Positions 1 to 7,353 of a stretch of 7,795 nt of DNA are shown here, one piece after another. Below the pieces are notes generated by a model that saw only the letters and a program-made list of their open reading frames with translations, had not been told where the DNA came from and did no database searches. Origin of the DNA: Candidatus Thiodiazotropha taylori (GTDB lineage Bacteria; Pseudomonadota; Gammaproteobacteria; Chromatiales; Chromatiaceae); assembly GCA_019100305.1 (NCBI GenBank), contig JAHRHW010000206.1, positions 1 to 7,795 on the forward strand, written 5' to 3'. How positions within the stretch are numbered: position 1 is the stretch's first letter; every line of letters begins with the position of its first letter. The translations under genes were made by a program, and so were the position numbers.

Positions 1-2610
1 CAGACCTTCTTTCTGCACAGTGCGGTCACCCTGGAGATGGAGTGGGGGCTTGAGGAGGCCGCCTTCTACAGTAAAGAAAACCGTTTAGAGTTTAATTGGC
101 AGACCGGCAGCCTAGGCGCCCCCTTCACTGAGCTGGTCAACTCGGTCAACCGGCTGGAGACGCCTCTAACCATGCTGCAATGTAATATCCGTTGCAGCCA
201 GTATGTGGCCACCCCTCTGCTGTATAAGGGTGAGCACGCCGGAGTCATTCTGGTGGGACGATCCATCGCCGATCTGATCATCGAATTCAATGAACTGGCA
301 AAGACCGATATCGCGGTCATCAGCCATATCGATCAGCCCTCCCAAGTAGACCACCACTCGCGTTTTTTAGGCGATTGGCAACGCTACATCAGCGCCTCGA
401 GCAATCTGAAGAGGCTCCTGCCTCTGTTCCAGGATACGGCGGAAAAAGTTGAGTTGAAGACCCTGATCGATGAGGGACACACGGCCAGTTACAACGGCAA
501 GGAGTACACCTTCAATCTGGTTCCGGCCAGCAGTGATGCCTCTGTGCTTTCAGCGGATTTCATTCTGGTGAGTAATATCACACCGGTGGTACAACAGATC
601 CGTCAGGCAACCACCCAGTCGGTAGTGATCGGCATCCTCGGCTTCATCCTCTCAGAACTGATGTTGGCAGCGGTACTCTGGAATCCTATGAAACGCCTGC
701 TGATGATCTCTGACAGCCTGCCTCTGCTGGCAAAAAGCGCCTTCGAGCAGGTACGCCAAACACTCAGTCTGAAACAGCATGACTGGTATCAGGATGAGAT
801 CGACATCGCCAGTGAATCCGCGATTGAATTGACCTATACACTGGAGAGTCTCAACGAAGAGATCGCCCACAATACCAACAGCCTGATCAAACGCAGTGAA
901 GAGCTGGCGCGGGAGCGGGATTTCCTCAGTACCATCATGAACAGCGCACAGGTGATTATCCTCACACAGGATATGGATGGCGCCATTCTGACCATGAATA
1001 CCGAGGGGTGTAAGTTTATCGGTATCAACGATTATCGCCGGGGTAGCGGCTACTTCAGCGATCTCTACATGAATGCCGAGGTCGCCAATGAGATGTTGCC
1101 GGTGATGAATGGATTGAGGCAGGGTATGATCCACGTCTACCAGCATGATGCATCAGCCTTCTCATCGGATGGACAGAACAAAACCATATCCTGGGTCCAC
1201 TCCAACCTGATCGAAAACCCGGTTGCCGGCATACCAGTCGTGCTCTCAATCGGACTCGATATCACCGACCGGGAACTGGCGGAACAGCGCTTGGCCTGGC
1301 TGGCCAACCACGATCCACTCACCGAGCTCAACAACCGTCGTTACTTCCAGACGGAATTTGAAAAGATCATCACACTGGCAGAGCGCTACAACCACTCCAG
1401 CGCACTGCTATTTTTCGATCTGGATCAGTTCAAGTACATCAACGACTCCAGTGGACACCACACCGGTGACGCGATGTTGCAGATCGTGGCCCGCAAACTG
1501 CGTGAGATCACCCGCTCAACCGACCTCATTGCACGACTTGGTGGGGACGAGTTTGCGATTGTCATACCGGAAGCCGATATACCTGCCGCCACCCGTTATG
1601 CGGATAAAATCCTCAGCGAACTGAAAAAGATCACGATCCCACTGAAGGGACACAGCCACCGGGTCTCCGCCAGTATCGGAATCGTTGCCTACCCAAACCA
1701 CGGTAGCAATGCCAACGATTTGCTCTCGAATGCGGATCTTGCCATGTATCAGGCCAAGGAGTCGGGCCGCGACCAGTGGCATCTCTTCTCCAGCAGTGAA
1801 CAGGCACGGGAACAGATGAGTGCCCGGGCCACCTGGAAGGACAAGATCGAACGGGCGCTTTCCGAGGATGGCTTCATACTCTACTTCCAACCGATCCTGG
1901 AGATCAGCAGCGGTATCATCTCCCACTACGAAGTACTGATCAGAATGGTGGAGAAGGATGGTTCGATCGCCATGCCCGGCGAGTTCATCCCGGTTGCCGA
2001 GCGAACCGGACTCATCCACCAGATCAATCGCTATGTGTTACGGGCGTCCGTCGCCAAGCTGGCCAGCCTCAACAAACAGGATATCGATATCACCCTGTCG
2101 ATCAACCTGTCGGGTCGGGTGATCGATGACCCTGAACTGCTGCCCCAACTGACCCAACTGGTCAACAGCAGCGGCATCGACCCGACCAGACTGGTATTCG
2201 AGTTGACCGAGACCGCCGCATTGGCCGATGTGAATGCCGCCGAGCGACTGATGAAAGAGCTGCAATCGATTGGCTGCCGCTTTGCGTTGGATGATTTCGG
2301 CGTCGGCTTCTCATCCTTCTACTATCTGCGTGAATTGCCGTTGGACATCGTCAAGATCGACGGCTCCTTCATCAGGCAGCTACCCACCAACTCAATGGAT
2401 CAGGTCTTCGTCAAGGCACTGACAGAGATGGCCACCGCACTGGGCAAGGATACGGTCGCCGAATTTGTCGAAGATGAAGCAACCCTGATCCAGCTGAAAG
2501 AGATCGGTGTAATCTATGCGCAGGGATACTACATCGGCAGGCCTTCACCGGAAATTCCGGTCAAAACCCTGCCCACACATAAACGCCAGACAGAGTCACT
2601 GCAGAACTGA
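1..2610 (+). CDS. Membrane-bound PAS-GGDEF-EAL cyclic-di-GMP synthase/phosphodiesterase (5' partial)
   Basis: Makes and/or degrades the second messenger c-di-GMP at the inner membrane in response to an envelope signal. The frame is open from base 1, so the start is probably upstream; the first in-window ATG is at 37, and residues here are counted from it. Residues 1-190 are a soluble segment like the distal part of a CACHE-type periplasmic sensor, followed by one clear membrane helix (194-215). A helical linker precedes a PAS-like region (about 295-415). The GGDEF domain (about 425-585) has an intact GGDEF (from residue 502) and an RSTD inhibitory I-site five residues before it. The EAL domain (about 605-845) has EVL in place of EAL (E632), plus NLS, ETA, DDFGVGFSS, KIDGSF, AEFVE and AQGYYIG, so the metal and catalytic residues seem retained. 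Both activities are therefore plausible; which dominates cannot be read from sequence. An N-terminal membrane helix is expected before the window. Confidence 0.93.
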   Translation, partial: QTFFLHSAVTLEMEWGLEEAAFYSKENRLEFNWQTGSLGAPFTELVNSVNRLETPLTMLQCNIRCSQYVATPLLYKGEHAGVILVGRSIADLIIEFNELAKTDIAVISHIDQPSQVDHHSRFLGDWQRYISASSNLKRLLPLFQDTAEKVELKTLIDEGHTASYNGKEYTFNLVPASSDASVLSADFILVSNITPVVQQIRQATTQSVVIGILGFILSELMLAAVLWNPMKRLLMISDSLPLLAKSAFEQVRQTLSLKQHDWYQDEIDIASESAIELTYTLESLNEEIAHNTNSLIKRSEELARERDFLSTIMNSAQVIILTQDMDGAILTMNTEGCKFIGINDYRRGSGYFSDLYMNAEVANEMLPVMNGLRQGMIHVYQHDASAFSSDGQNKTISWVHSNLIENPVAGIPVVLSIGLDITDRELAEQRLAWLANHDPLTELNNRRYFQTEFEKIITLAERYNHSSALLFFDLDQFKYINDSSGHHTGDAMLQIVARKLREITRSTDLIARLGGDEFAIVIPEADIPAATRYADKILSELKKITIPLKGHSHRVSASIGIVAYPNHGSNANDLLSNADLAMYQAKESGRDQWHLFSSSEQAREQMSARATWKDKIERALSEDGFILYFQPILEISSGIISHYEVLIRMVEKDGSIAMPGEFIPVAERTGLIHQINRYVLRASVAKLASLNKQDIDITLSINLSGRVIDDPELLPQLTQLVNSSGIDPTRLVFELTETAALADVNAAERLMKELQSIGCRFALDDFGVGFSSFYYLRELPLDIVKIDGSFIRQLPTNSMDQVFVKALTEMATALGKDTVAEFVEDEATLIQLKEIGVIYAQGYYIGRPSPEIPVKTLPTHKRQTESLQN

Positions 2611-2622
2611 AGCTGCTTTTTT
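2601..2622 (+). terminator. Weak candidate Rho-independent terminator
   Basis: GCAG (2601-2604) can pair with CTGC (2613-2616), followed directly by six T (2617-2622). It overlaps the stop codon of the c-di-GMP gene. The stem is only 4 bp with an 8-nt loop, so the T-run and position are the main support. Confidence 0.3.
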
Positions 2623-2660
2623 CAAGCGTAGATGGTGGCCCATGATCTTATTGGTTTTCA

Positions 2661-2690
2661 GTTCGAAAATGAACGCGAATAAACGCTAAT
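2661..2690. repeat. 10-bp periodic repeat, block 1
   Basis: Three consecutive 10-base units: GTTCGAAAAT, GAACGCGAAT, AAACGCTAAT. They fit a loose consensus NAACGCNAAT; the last two units fit well, the first only in its CG and terminal AAT. The period is close to one DNA helical turn. Confidence 0.55.
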
Positions 2691-2696
2691 GGTTTT

Positions 2697-2712
2697 ACGG
2701 ATGGGAATCCGT
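2697..2712. repeat. Perfect 6-bp inverted repeat
   Basis: ACGGAT (2697-2702) and ATCCGT (2707-2712) flank a 4-base loop. It lies between the two repeat blocks. ATCCGT recurs at 2802-2807, overlapping the first base of a TATAAT box. It could be a hairpin or a protein-binding site; no long T-run follows, so it is a poor terminator. Confidence 0.4.
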
Positions 2713-2729
2713 GTGGAGCACTTTTGCCA

Positions 2730-2774
2730 AGCCGCAAATGGATGCCCATTAACGGGAATAACCGCCAATAACGC
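2730..2774. repeat. 10-bp periodic repeat, block 2
   Basis: Units in the same 10-base register: AGCCGCAAAT, GGATGCCCAT, TAACGGGAAT, AACCGCCAAT and a half unit AACGC. They are more degenerate than block 1 but share the pattern of a central CGC-like core ending in AAT or CAT. Confidence 0.5.
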
Positions 2775-2782
2775 AGCAGTAT

Positions 2783-2812
2783 CTGATTCACTAATCAATT
2801 CATCCGTATAAT
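2783..2812 (+). promoter_or_regulatory. Candidate sigma-70 promoter P1 for the pdsRS operon
   Basis: A perfect TATAAT lies at 2807-2812 with CTGATT (3 of 6 matches to TTGACA) 18 bases upstream. Transcription would begin near 2818-2820, leaving a leader of about 180 bases before the GTG at 2999. The strong -10 is the main evidence; the -35 is weak. Confidence 0.4.
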
Positions 2813-2832
2813 TTGCGTTCGTTTGCGGAATT
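2811..2832 (-). repeat. Opposite-strand copy of the AACGC-type repeat motif
   Basis: Read on the minus strand, this segment contains CCGCAAACGAACGCAAAT, which carries the AACGCNAAT core of the two upstream blocks in inverted orientation. With them it could form a long imperfect inverted repeat. It overlaps the last two bases of the P1 -10 box. Confidence 0.4.
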
Positions 2833-2902
2833 ACAAAAAAGACGATTGGCCAGCAAACCAGGCCAGATGCCGTGTTTGGCAACTTACGAAACAGCTCCGG
2901 TA

Positions 2903-2932
2903 ATAGTGAGAACCCCGCTCTGCAGGTATAAT
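2903..2932 (+). promoter_or_regulatory. Candidate sigma-70 promoter P2 for the pdsRS operon
   Basis: A second perfect TATAAT lies at 2927-2932, about 66 bases before the GTG start of the response regulator, giving a leader of roughly 60 bases. The -35 region is poor (TAGTGA at 2904-2909 with a 17-base spacer matches 3 of 6), so an activator might be needed if this promoter is used. Confidence 0.4.
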
Positions 2933-2943
2933 CAAACACCTGA

Positions 2944-2957
2944 ACCCAACCGTGGGT
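2944..2957. repeat. Perfect 5-bp inverted repeat in the regulator leader
   Basis: ACCCA (2944-2948) and TGGGT (2953-2957) flank ACCG, just after the likely P2 start site. The heptamer AACCCAA overlapping it (2943-2949) recurs at 2973-2979, exactly 30 bases on. It could be an operator or a small leader hairpin; function is inferred only from position. Confidence 0.35.
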
Positions 2958-2998
2958 CGATAGATTCACCCTAACCCAATAGATAACCAGACTGCATT

Positions 2999-3691
2999 GT
3001 GGCCAAAAGAGACATTGCCATCATCGAGGACGAGCAGGCGATCCGGGAGAACACGATCGACTTTCTGTCCCGCCAGGGATATAGCGTAAAGGGATTTGCC
3101 AGCCGCACTGAGGCGCTTTCCGCCTTTGCCGGCAGCCTGCCTGACCTGGTGATTCTGGACATCGGCCTGGCCGACGATGTGGATGGGGGATTTGAGCTCT
3201 GTCGGGAGCTGCGCAGTCGCTCCAGCACTCTGCCAATCATATTTCTAACGGCCCGGGACAGCGATTTCGATAGTGTTGCCGGACTGCGCCTTGGTGCTGA
3301 CGACTACATCAGCAAGGAGACCAGTCTGCCCCACCTGGTGGCTCGGATCGCAGCCCTGTTTCGACGCATCGAGGCGATGCAGGAACCCCAAACACCGCAA
3401 CAACCACTGCAACGCAGTGATCTGCGAATCGATGTGGACCGGTTGATGGCTGAGTGGCAGGGTACCCCGCTCCATCTGACGGTTACCGAATTCTGGATGC
3501 TGCACGCCCTGGTTCGCCATCCGGGCCATGTACGCAGCCGGGACAAGCTGATGGAGGAGGCCCATATCTACGTCGACAGCAGCAGTGTCTCCACCCACAT
3601 CAAACGGATTCGACGAAAATTCCTCGACGTCGACCCTGAGTTTGCCCATATCGATACCGTCTACGGTGCGGGATACCGCTGGAAATCCTGA
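2999..3691 (+). CDS. pdsR: OmpR/PhoB-family response regulator, dedicated sortase system type (PdsR-like)
   Basis: DNA-binding response regulator of a two-component pair, 230 residues, typical for the OmpR family. The receiver domain (about 4-122) has the acidic pair E10/D11, the phosphoacceptor D54 in VILDIGL, switch T84 in FLTA and K106 in YISKETSLPH. The winged-helix effector (about 140-230) ends with the usual VSTHIKRIRRKF and YGAGYRWK motifs. The receiver text around DIGLADDVDGGFELCRELR and SLPHLVARIAALFRR is, from memory, characteristic of the 'proteobacterial dedicated sortase system response regulator' family. The GTG start at 2999 is chosen because the upstream frame has a TAA at 2984 and no other normal start codon; no clear Shine-Dalgarno site is visible. 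It is likely phosphorylated by the kinase encoded immediately downstream and co-transcribed with it. Being an OmpR-type regulator is near certain; the PdsR subfamily is less so. Confidence 0.9.
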   Translation: MAKRDIAIIEDEQAIRENTIDFLSRQGYSVKGFASRTEALSAFAGSLPDLVILDIGLADDVDGGFELCRELRSRSSTLPIIFLTARDSDFDSVAGLRLGADDYISKETSLPHLVARIAALFRRIEAMQEPQTPQQPLQRSDLRIDVDRLMAEWQGTPLHLTVTEFWMLHALVRHPGHVRSRDKLMEEAHIYVDSSSVSTHIKRIRRKFLDVDPEFAHIDTVYGAGYRWKS

Positions 3692-3694
3692 ACA

Positions 3695-5794
3695 GTGCAG
3701 ACGGCTCCCGGCTTCCTTCGCTCTCTACGCTTCAAGCTGCTGCTGGCCTCACTGACTCTGTTGCTGATTCCCTGGGCCGGTTACCAATATCTGCAGGGGA
3801 TGGAGCAGACATTGAGAGAGGCGCAACAAAGGTTGCTGATGAACCGAGCTGAAATCATCGCCAATCTACTGGCTGTGCAATCGGTGAAATGGCTTTCGCA
3901 ACAACCGGTCAATACAGAGATCACCCCCTCACTCTACGCCTTCCCGCTGAACAACCCCCCAGTGATCGATGGCTATGCGGATGAGTGGCTCAGTCTCAAG
4001 CCTCAGGCAGAGCGCTTCAACGCCGCTGGCTCACAGCAACGGAAACTCGGCTTGGATTGGCTGGCCGGTTTCCATGGCAACAACCTCTATCTGCTGCTGG
4101 AGGTCGAGGATCAGCAGCTGACCTACCCTCCCAATGAGCAGAACCTGGCTGCAGGCGACCATTTGATACTGGCATTTCCCGGTGACGGGGGTAACGCCAG
4201 ACAACTGCGACTCGGAACACCTGCACCGGGCTGGGTACATGTTCAGGAGCAGGATAACACCCGGCCAATTGTAGGATTGTCCGGTGAGTGGCAGGAGACT
4301 GAAACGGGCTATCGTGTCGAGTTGCGTCTGCCCCGCGGCCTAACGGCGGGAAGAATCTCCGTAGCAGTGATCGACTATGATCGGGCGGCGCAAAGGCCCG
4401 CGGTAAAACTCAGCACCTCAGGCCTGCAGCACAACACCACGCTTGCCTATCTCACCCTACCCACTCCCGAGGTAGAAGGATTACTGGCTGGCCTGGACGA
4501 CAACAGTCATCGTTATACACTGCTCAACCCTCAACGCCAGGTGATTGGCCGTCATGGATCAGTCCGCACGGCAAACCACAAGCTGGAGAGTCTGCCACAG
4601 CGTCTGATCTCCCTGATGCTTGCCGAGGAGCAAGCTGAACCTTTCAGCGAGCGTGAGAGACTCGGGCGCCTGGATGGACCGGAGATTCGGCAGGCACTCT
4701 CCGGCGAAGGTGCTGTCTATCGCTATCAGGCTGCGGGGACCAATCTGACGATGCTCTCCGGCGCTTATCCAATCAGAGTGGATGGGAAGATCATGGCTGC
4801 TTTGGTGGTCGAGCAGAGCAGCCAGGAGATCTTGATACTCCAGCAGAGTGCGATTGAAGATCTGCTACTGATCAGCCTGGGGTTATTCATTGTGACCGGA
4901 GGCAGCCTGCTTCTGCTGGCCACATCGATCACCCGCCGCATCACCCGCTTGAGTGGAAAATACCAGCAGGCCGTCAGTCCGGATGGCCGGTTACTCAAAC
5001 CGATCACCACCGCTCGACAGAGAGATGAATTGGGCCAGCTCGATGCCAGCCTGAGTGCCGTATTGAAGCGGACCAAGGAGTACAGCCACTATCTTGAATC
5101 CATGGCCTCACGATTGGCTCACGAGTTTCGTACCCCACTGAGTGTGATTCGTTCCTCTCTGGAAAACCTGGAGGCAGAGATTGACTCGAATCCGCTCAGC
5201 GATGGACAAACCTCAGCGGCATTGGTCTATGCAAAGCGTGCCCAGGAGGGAACCCACAGACTGAACCAGATATTGACCCGCCTGCGGGAAGCCACACGAC
5301 TGGAGCAATCCCTGCAACAGACCGAAGTGGTGGAGACCGACCTGACCATGCTGTTGAAAGGACTATCACAGGGATACGCAGACAGTCATCAAACGATCCG
5401 ATTTGAAACCCAGCTGCCCGACCAAGCGGTTATCAGCCAGGTCTCAGCGGAGTTAATCAGTCAGGCACTGGATAAACTGATCAGCAACGCAGTGGATTTC
5501 CATCAACCTGAAACCCCGATACGGATTGAACTGCATCGTCATGCAGAAGATCGGGTACGCATCGATGTAGTCAATCGGGGTGCCCGGCTCGATGAGACGA
5601 CACAACAAAATCTGTTCAAATCGATGCAGAGCCGTCGCGCTTCATCCAGCGACCAGCAACCCCATCTCGGCCTTGGGCTCTATCTGGTACGTTTGATTGC
5701 GGAGTTCCATCAAGGCAGGGTATGGGGGGAAAACCTTGTGGATGGGGTGAGCTTCAGCATTGAACTCCCCCTCAATCACAACACTGCAAATTGA
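3695..5794 (+). CDS. pdsS: Sensor histidine kinase with carbohydrate-binding-like periplasmic domain, dedicated sortase system type (PdsS-like)
   Basis: Inner-membrane kinase expected to phosphorylate the preceding regulator; 699 residues. A short cytoplasmic N-terminus leads to helix 1 (13-33), followed by the family-like IPWAGYQYLQGMEQ. A large periplasmic region (34-387) contains a CBM9/DOMON-like beta domain at about 88-230 (VIDGYADEW, NLYLLLEVEDQQL, GYRVELRLP), then a CACHE-like segment. Helix 2 (388-410) leads to HAMP (about 411-462), HisKA with H476 in LAHEFRTPL, and an HATPase domain (about 585-697) with N598 in the N box and the G2 box HLGLGLYLVR. The usual DxG of the G1 box reads NRG, which I recall as normal in this family. 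The GTG start lies one codon after the regulator's stop, in the same frame, with GGAA about 10 bases upstream as a modest ribosome site; translational coupling is likely. Kinase identity is certain, the PdsS subfamily probable. Confidence 0.9.
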   Translation: MQTAPGFLRSLRFKLLLASLTLLLIPWAGYQYLQGMEQTLREAQQRLLMNRAEIIANLLAVQSVKWLSQQPVNTEITPSLYAFPLNNPPVIDGYADEWLSLKPQAERFNAAGSQQRKLGLDWLAGFHGNNLYLLLEVEDQQLTYPPNEQNLAAGDHLILAFPGDGGNARQLRLGTPAPGWVHVQEQDNTRPIVGLSGEWQETETGYRVELRLPRGLTAGRISVAVIDYDRAAQRPAVKLSTSGLQHNTTLAYLTLPTPEVEGLLAGLDDNSHRYTLLNPQRQVIGRHGSVRTANHKLESLPQRLISLMLAEEQAEPFSERERLGRLDGPEIRQALSGEGAVYRYQAAGTNLTMLSGAYPIRVDGKIMAALVVEQSSQEILILQQSAIEDLLLISLGLFIVTGGSLLLLATSITRRITRLSGKYQQAVSPDGRLLKPITTARQRDELGQLDASLSAVLKRTKEYSHYLESMASRLAHEFRTPLSVIRSSLENLEAEIDSNPLSDGQTSAALVYAKRAQEGTHRLNQILTRLREATRLEQSLQQTEVVETDLTMLLKGLSQGYADSHQTIRFETQLPDQAVISQVSAELISQALDKLISNAVDFHQPETPIRIELHRHAEDRVRIDVVNRGARLDETTQQNLFKSMQSRRASSSDQQPHLGLGLYLVRLIAEFHQGRVWGENLVDGVSFSIELPLNHNTAN

Positions 5795-5919
5795 TTTATT
5801 AACCCGGCAACCAGATAGATTAAGTTCAGCCGCCGTGTGCCAGCCTGCAGCAAGGCCTCACTCACTTGAACCCTTTTTTGCTCTATAGAAGACCTTACCC
5901 GCCTGGTCGCTCAAGCAAT

Positions 5920-7299
5920 TCAGTGTTTCATTCGCACTTTGAAACGACGTCCTTTGATCTTGTTTTCGGACAAAACACGAAGTGCAATTTTACGCACGCT
6001 GCGATCAACCGCCACATAGGCGAGTTGCTCGAAGATGTCGATCTTCCCAACCCTATTTCCAGCCACGGCACTGTTAGCCGTCAGCGCACCTAGAATGTCA
6101 CCAGGACGGACTTTCTGTTTGCGGCCGCCATCGATACAGAGCGTGACATTTGGCGCAGTCATGCTGAAATCCTCAGGCAGTTCAAGGCCCGGTGGTTGTT
6201 GCAGACCTACTTTATCGTTCAGATAGGCTTCGATGGCATTCACTCGATTGACCTCTGATGGAATGAACAGACTGAGTGCCAGACCTTTGTTACCGGCTCG
6301 TCCTGTGCGGCCGATGCGGTGAACGTAAACCTCTGGATCCCTTGGCAGTTGATAATTGATGACCGCCCCGAGCTCTTTGATGTCGAGACCGCGAGCCGCC
6401 ACGTCGGTGGCCACCAGTACCGGTACACTGCCATTGGCGAAACGCACCAGCACCAGATCACGATCCTTTTGCTCCAAATCCCCGTGCAGCGCGAGCGCCT
6501 GAATACCCCGTTGCTGTAACGCCTGAACGACTTCCTGTGTCTGTAATTTGGTATCACAAAACACAACACTGGAGAGTGGCTTGTACTGCGCCAGCAGGGC
6601 TGCCAGGGTTTGATTGCGTTTGCCTTTTGCTACCTCATAGAAGTGCTGGCTGATCTTCAGATCGCTATGATCTGAGTCGACGGTCACTTCAACTGGATCG
6701 CTTTGAAAAGCACTGCTCAACTCTCGTATGGTCTCCGGATAGGTGGCTGAGAAGAGCAGCGTTTGCCGCTGTGCTGGGGTAACTGAGAGGATCTCGTTCA
6801 TATCGTCATGAAAGCCCATGTCGAGCATTCTGTCTGCCTCGTCGAGCACCACGACACACACAGTGTCGAGGGAGAGGGTAGCCTTCGCCAGATGCTTGAG
6901 GATACGTCCCGGTGTACCGACCACGATATGCGCTCCATGTTCCAGCGAACCTATCTGAGGTCCAATGGGTGAACCACCACAGAGCGTGATGATCTTGGTA
7001 TTTGCGCTGGTACGGGCCAAGCGACGTAGCTCCTTGGCTACCTGGTCAGCCAGTTCCCGGGTTGGACATAGCACCAGTGCCTGTACCGAAAAGGATTGTT
7101 GCTTGAGATGGTTCAGCAGACCAAGTCCAAAGGCAACGGTTTTGCCGCTGCCGGTCTTGGCCCGGGCAATGAGATCCCTTCCTGCCAGCACATGGGGCAG
7201 ACTCTCGGCCTGGATGGGTGTCATTTGAAAATAACCTAGGGATTCAAGATTATCCAACAAGGCCGGTGCGAGTTTTAGTGAGGAAAACCGGGTAGTCAT
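5920..7299 (-). CDS. dbpA: ATP-dependent DEAD-box RNA helicase DbpA
   Basis: Helicase that remodels 23S rRNA during 50S subunit assembly; in E. coli the family is activated by hairpin 92 of the peptidyl-transferase centre. Its 459 residues match the usual length (E. coli 457). Visible motifs: Q motif Q30, Walker A AKTGSGKT (47-54), PTRELA (79-84), TPGR (129-132), DEAD (153-156), SAT (184-186), RGLD (303-306) and HRIGRTGR (327-334). The C-terminal domain (about 384-459), with TLCIDGGRKQKVRPGDILGA and a KIKGRRFKVR end, is the RRM-like rRNA-binding domain that distinguishes DbpA from other DEAD-box helicases. The ATG at 7299-7297 is chosen because the protein then begins MTTRFSSLKLAP, aligned with E. 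coli DbpA; a TTG three codons earlier (7308) is the alternative. No clear Shine-Dalgarno site precedes either. It is transcribed alone, convergent with the kinase gene 125 bases away. Confidence 0.95.
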   Translation of the reverse strand: MTTRFSSLKLAPALLDNLESLGYFQMTPIQAESLPHVLAGRDLIARAKTGSGKTVAFGLGLLNHLKQQSFSVQALVLCPTRELADQVAKELRRLARTSANTKIITLCGGSPIGPQIGSLEHGAHIVVGTPGRILKHLAKATLSLDTVCVVVLDEADRMLDMGFHDDMNEILSVTPAQRQTLLFSATYPETIRELSSAFQSDPVEVTVDSDHSDLKISQHFYEVAKGKRNQTLAALLAQYKPLSSVVFCDTKLQTQEVVQALQQRGIQALALHGDLEQKDRDLVLVRFANGSVPVLVATDVAARGLDIKELGAVINYQLPRDPEVYVHRIGRTGRAGNKGLALSLFIPSEVNRVNAIEAYLNDKVGLQQPPGLELPEDFSMTAPNVTLCIDGGRKQKVRPGDILGALTANSAVAGNRVGKIDIFEQLAYVAVDRSVRKIALRVLSENKIKGRRFKVRMKH

Positions 7300-7319
7300 G
7301 GAGTGCAATTCAGACTGAG

Positions 7320-7342
7320 AAAAAATGACCGATCTCTATCGG
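7320..7342 (-). terminator. Terminator-like hairpin in the dbpA leader (possible attenuator)
   Basis: On the minus strand CCGAT (7342-7338), loop AGAG, ATCGG (7333-7329), then TCA and six T (7325-7320). It stops about 20 bases before the dbpA ATG, downstream of the candidate promoters, where an intrinsic terminator would act as an attenuator. The stem is only 5 bp and is separated from the T-run by three bases, so it may be weak or fortuitous. Confidence 0.35.
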
Positions 7343-7353
7343 GAGTGTGAGCA

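Larger units (their letters stand above)
2611..2998. other. 388-base intergenic region with repeats and promoter signals
   Basis: No gene is supported here. The region holds two blocks of a 10-bp periodic repeat (2661-2690, 2730-2774), an opposite-strand copy of the motif (2811-2832) and inverted repeats at 2697-2712, 2847-2865 (TGGCC/GGCCA, 9-nt loop) and 2944-2957. Two perfect TATAAT hexamers point to the regulator gene. A GTG-started minus-strand frame of 103 codons (2658-2969) covers most of it, but it has no convincing ribosome site or recognisable domain and looks like a by-product of the repeats. Confidence 0.7.

Noticed and set aside
1516..2019. Long antisense frame within the GGDEF-EAL gene
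   Set aside because: The plus-strand frame encodes intact catalytic motifs across this stretch, so the antisense frame is a shadow of its codon use.
2658..2969. Minus-strand open frame of 103 codons filling most of the gap before the regulator gene
   Set aside because: GTG start without a usable ribosome site, no recognisable domain, and it overlaps the 10-bp repeats and both candidate promoters; more likely a by-product of the repeat composition.
5891..5908. Inverted repeat GACC/GGTC just after the dbpA stop
   Set aside because: Only 4 bp with a 10-base loop and no T-run in the dbpA direction; not a convincing terminator.
5795..5919. Possible bidirectional terminator in the convergent gap, with T6 at 5873-5878 and small stems (GCCT/AGGC at 5843-5856, CAAG/CTTG at 5851-5868)
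   Set aside because: The GCCT/AGGC stem is too far from the T-run, the CAAG/CTTG stem is only 4 bp with a 10-nt loop, and no arrangement gives a solid hairpin directly followed by T on either strand.
7300..7308. TTG start for dbpA, three codons upstream of the ATG
   Set aside because: The ATG start aligns with the N-terminus of E. coli DbpA, and TTG has no better ribosome site, so ATG is preferred.
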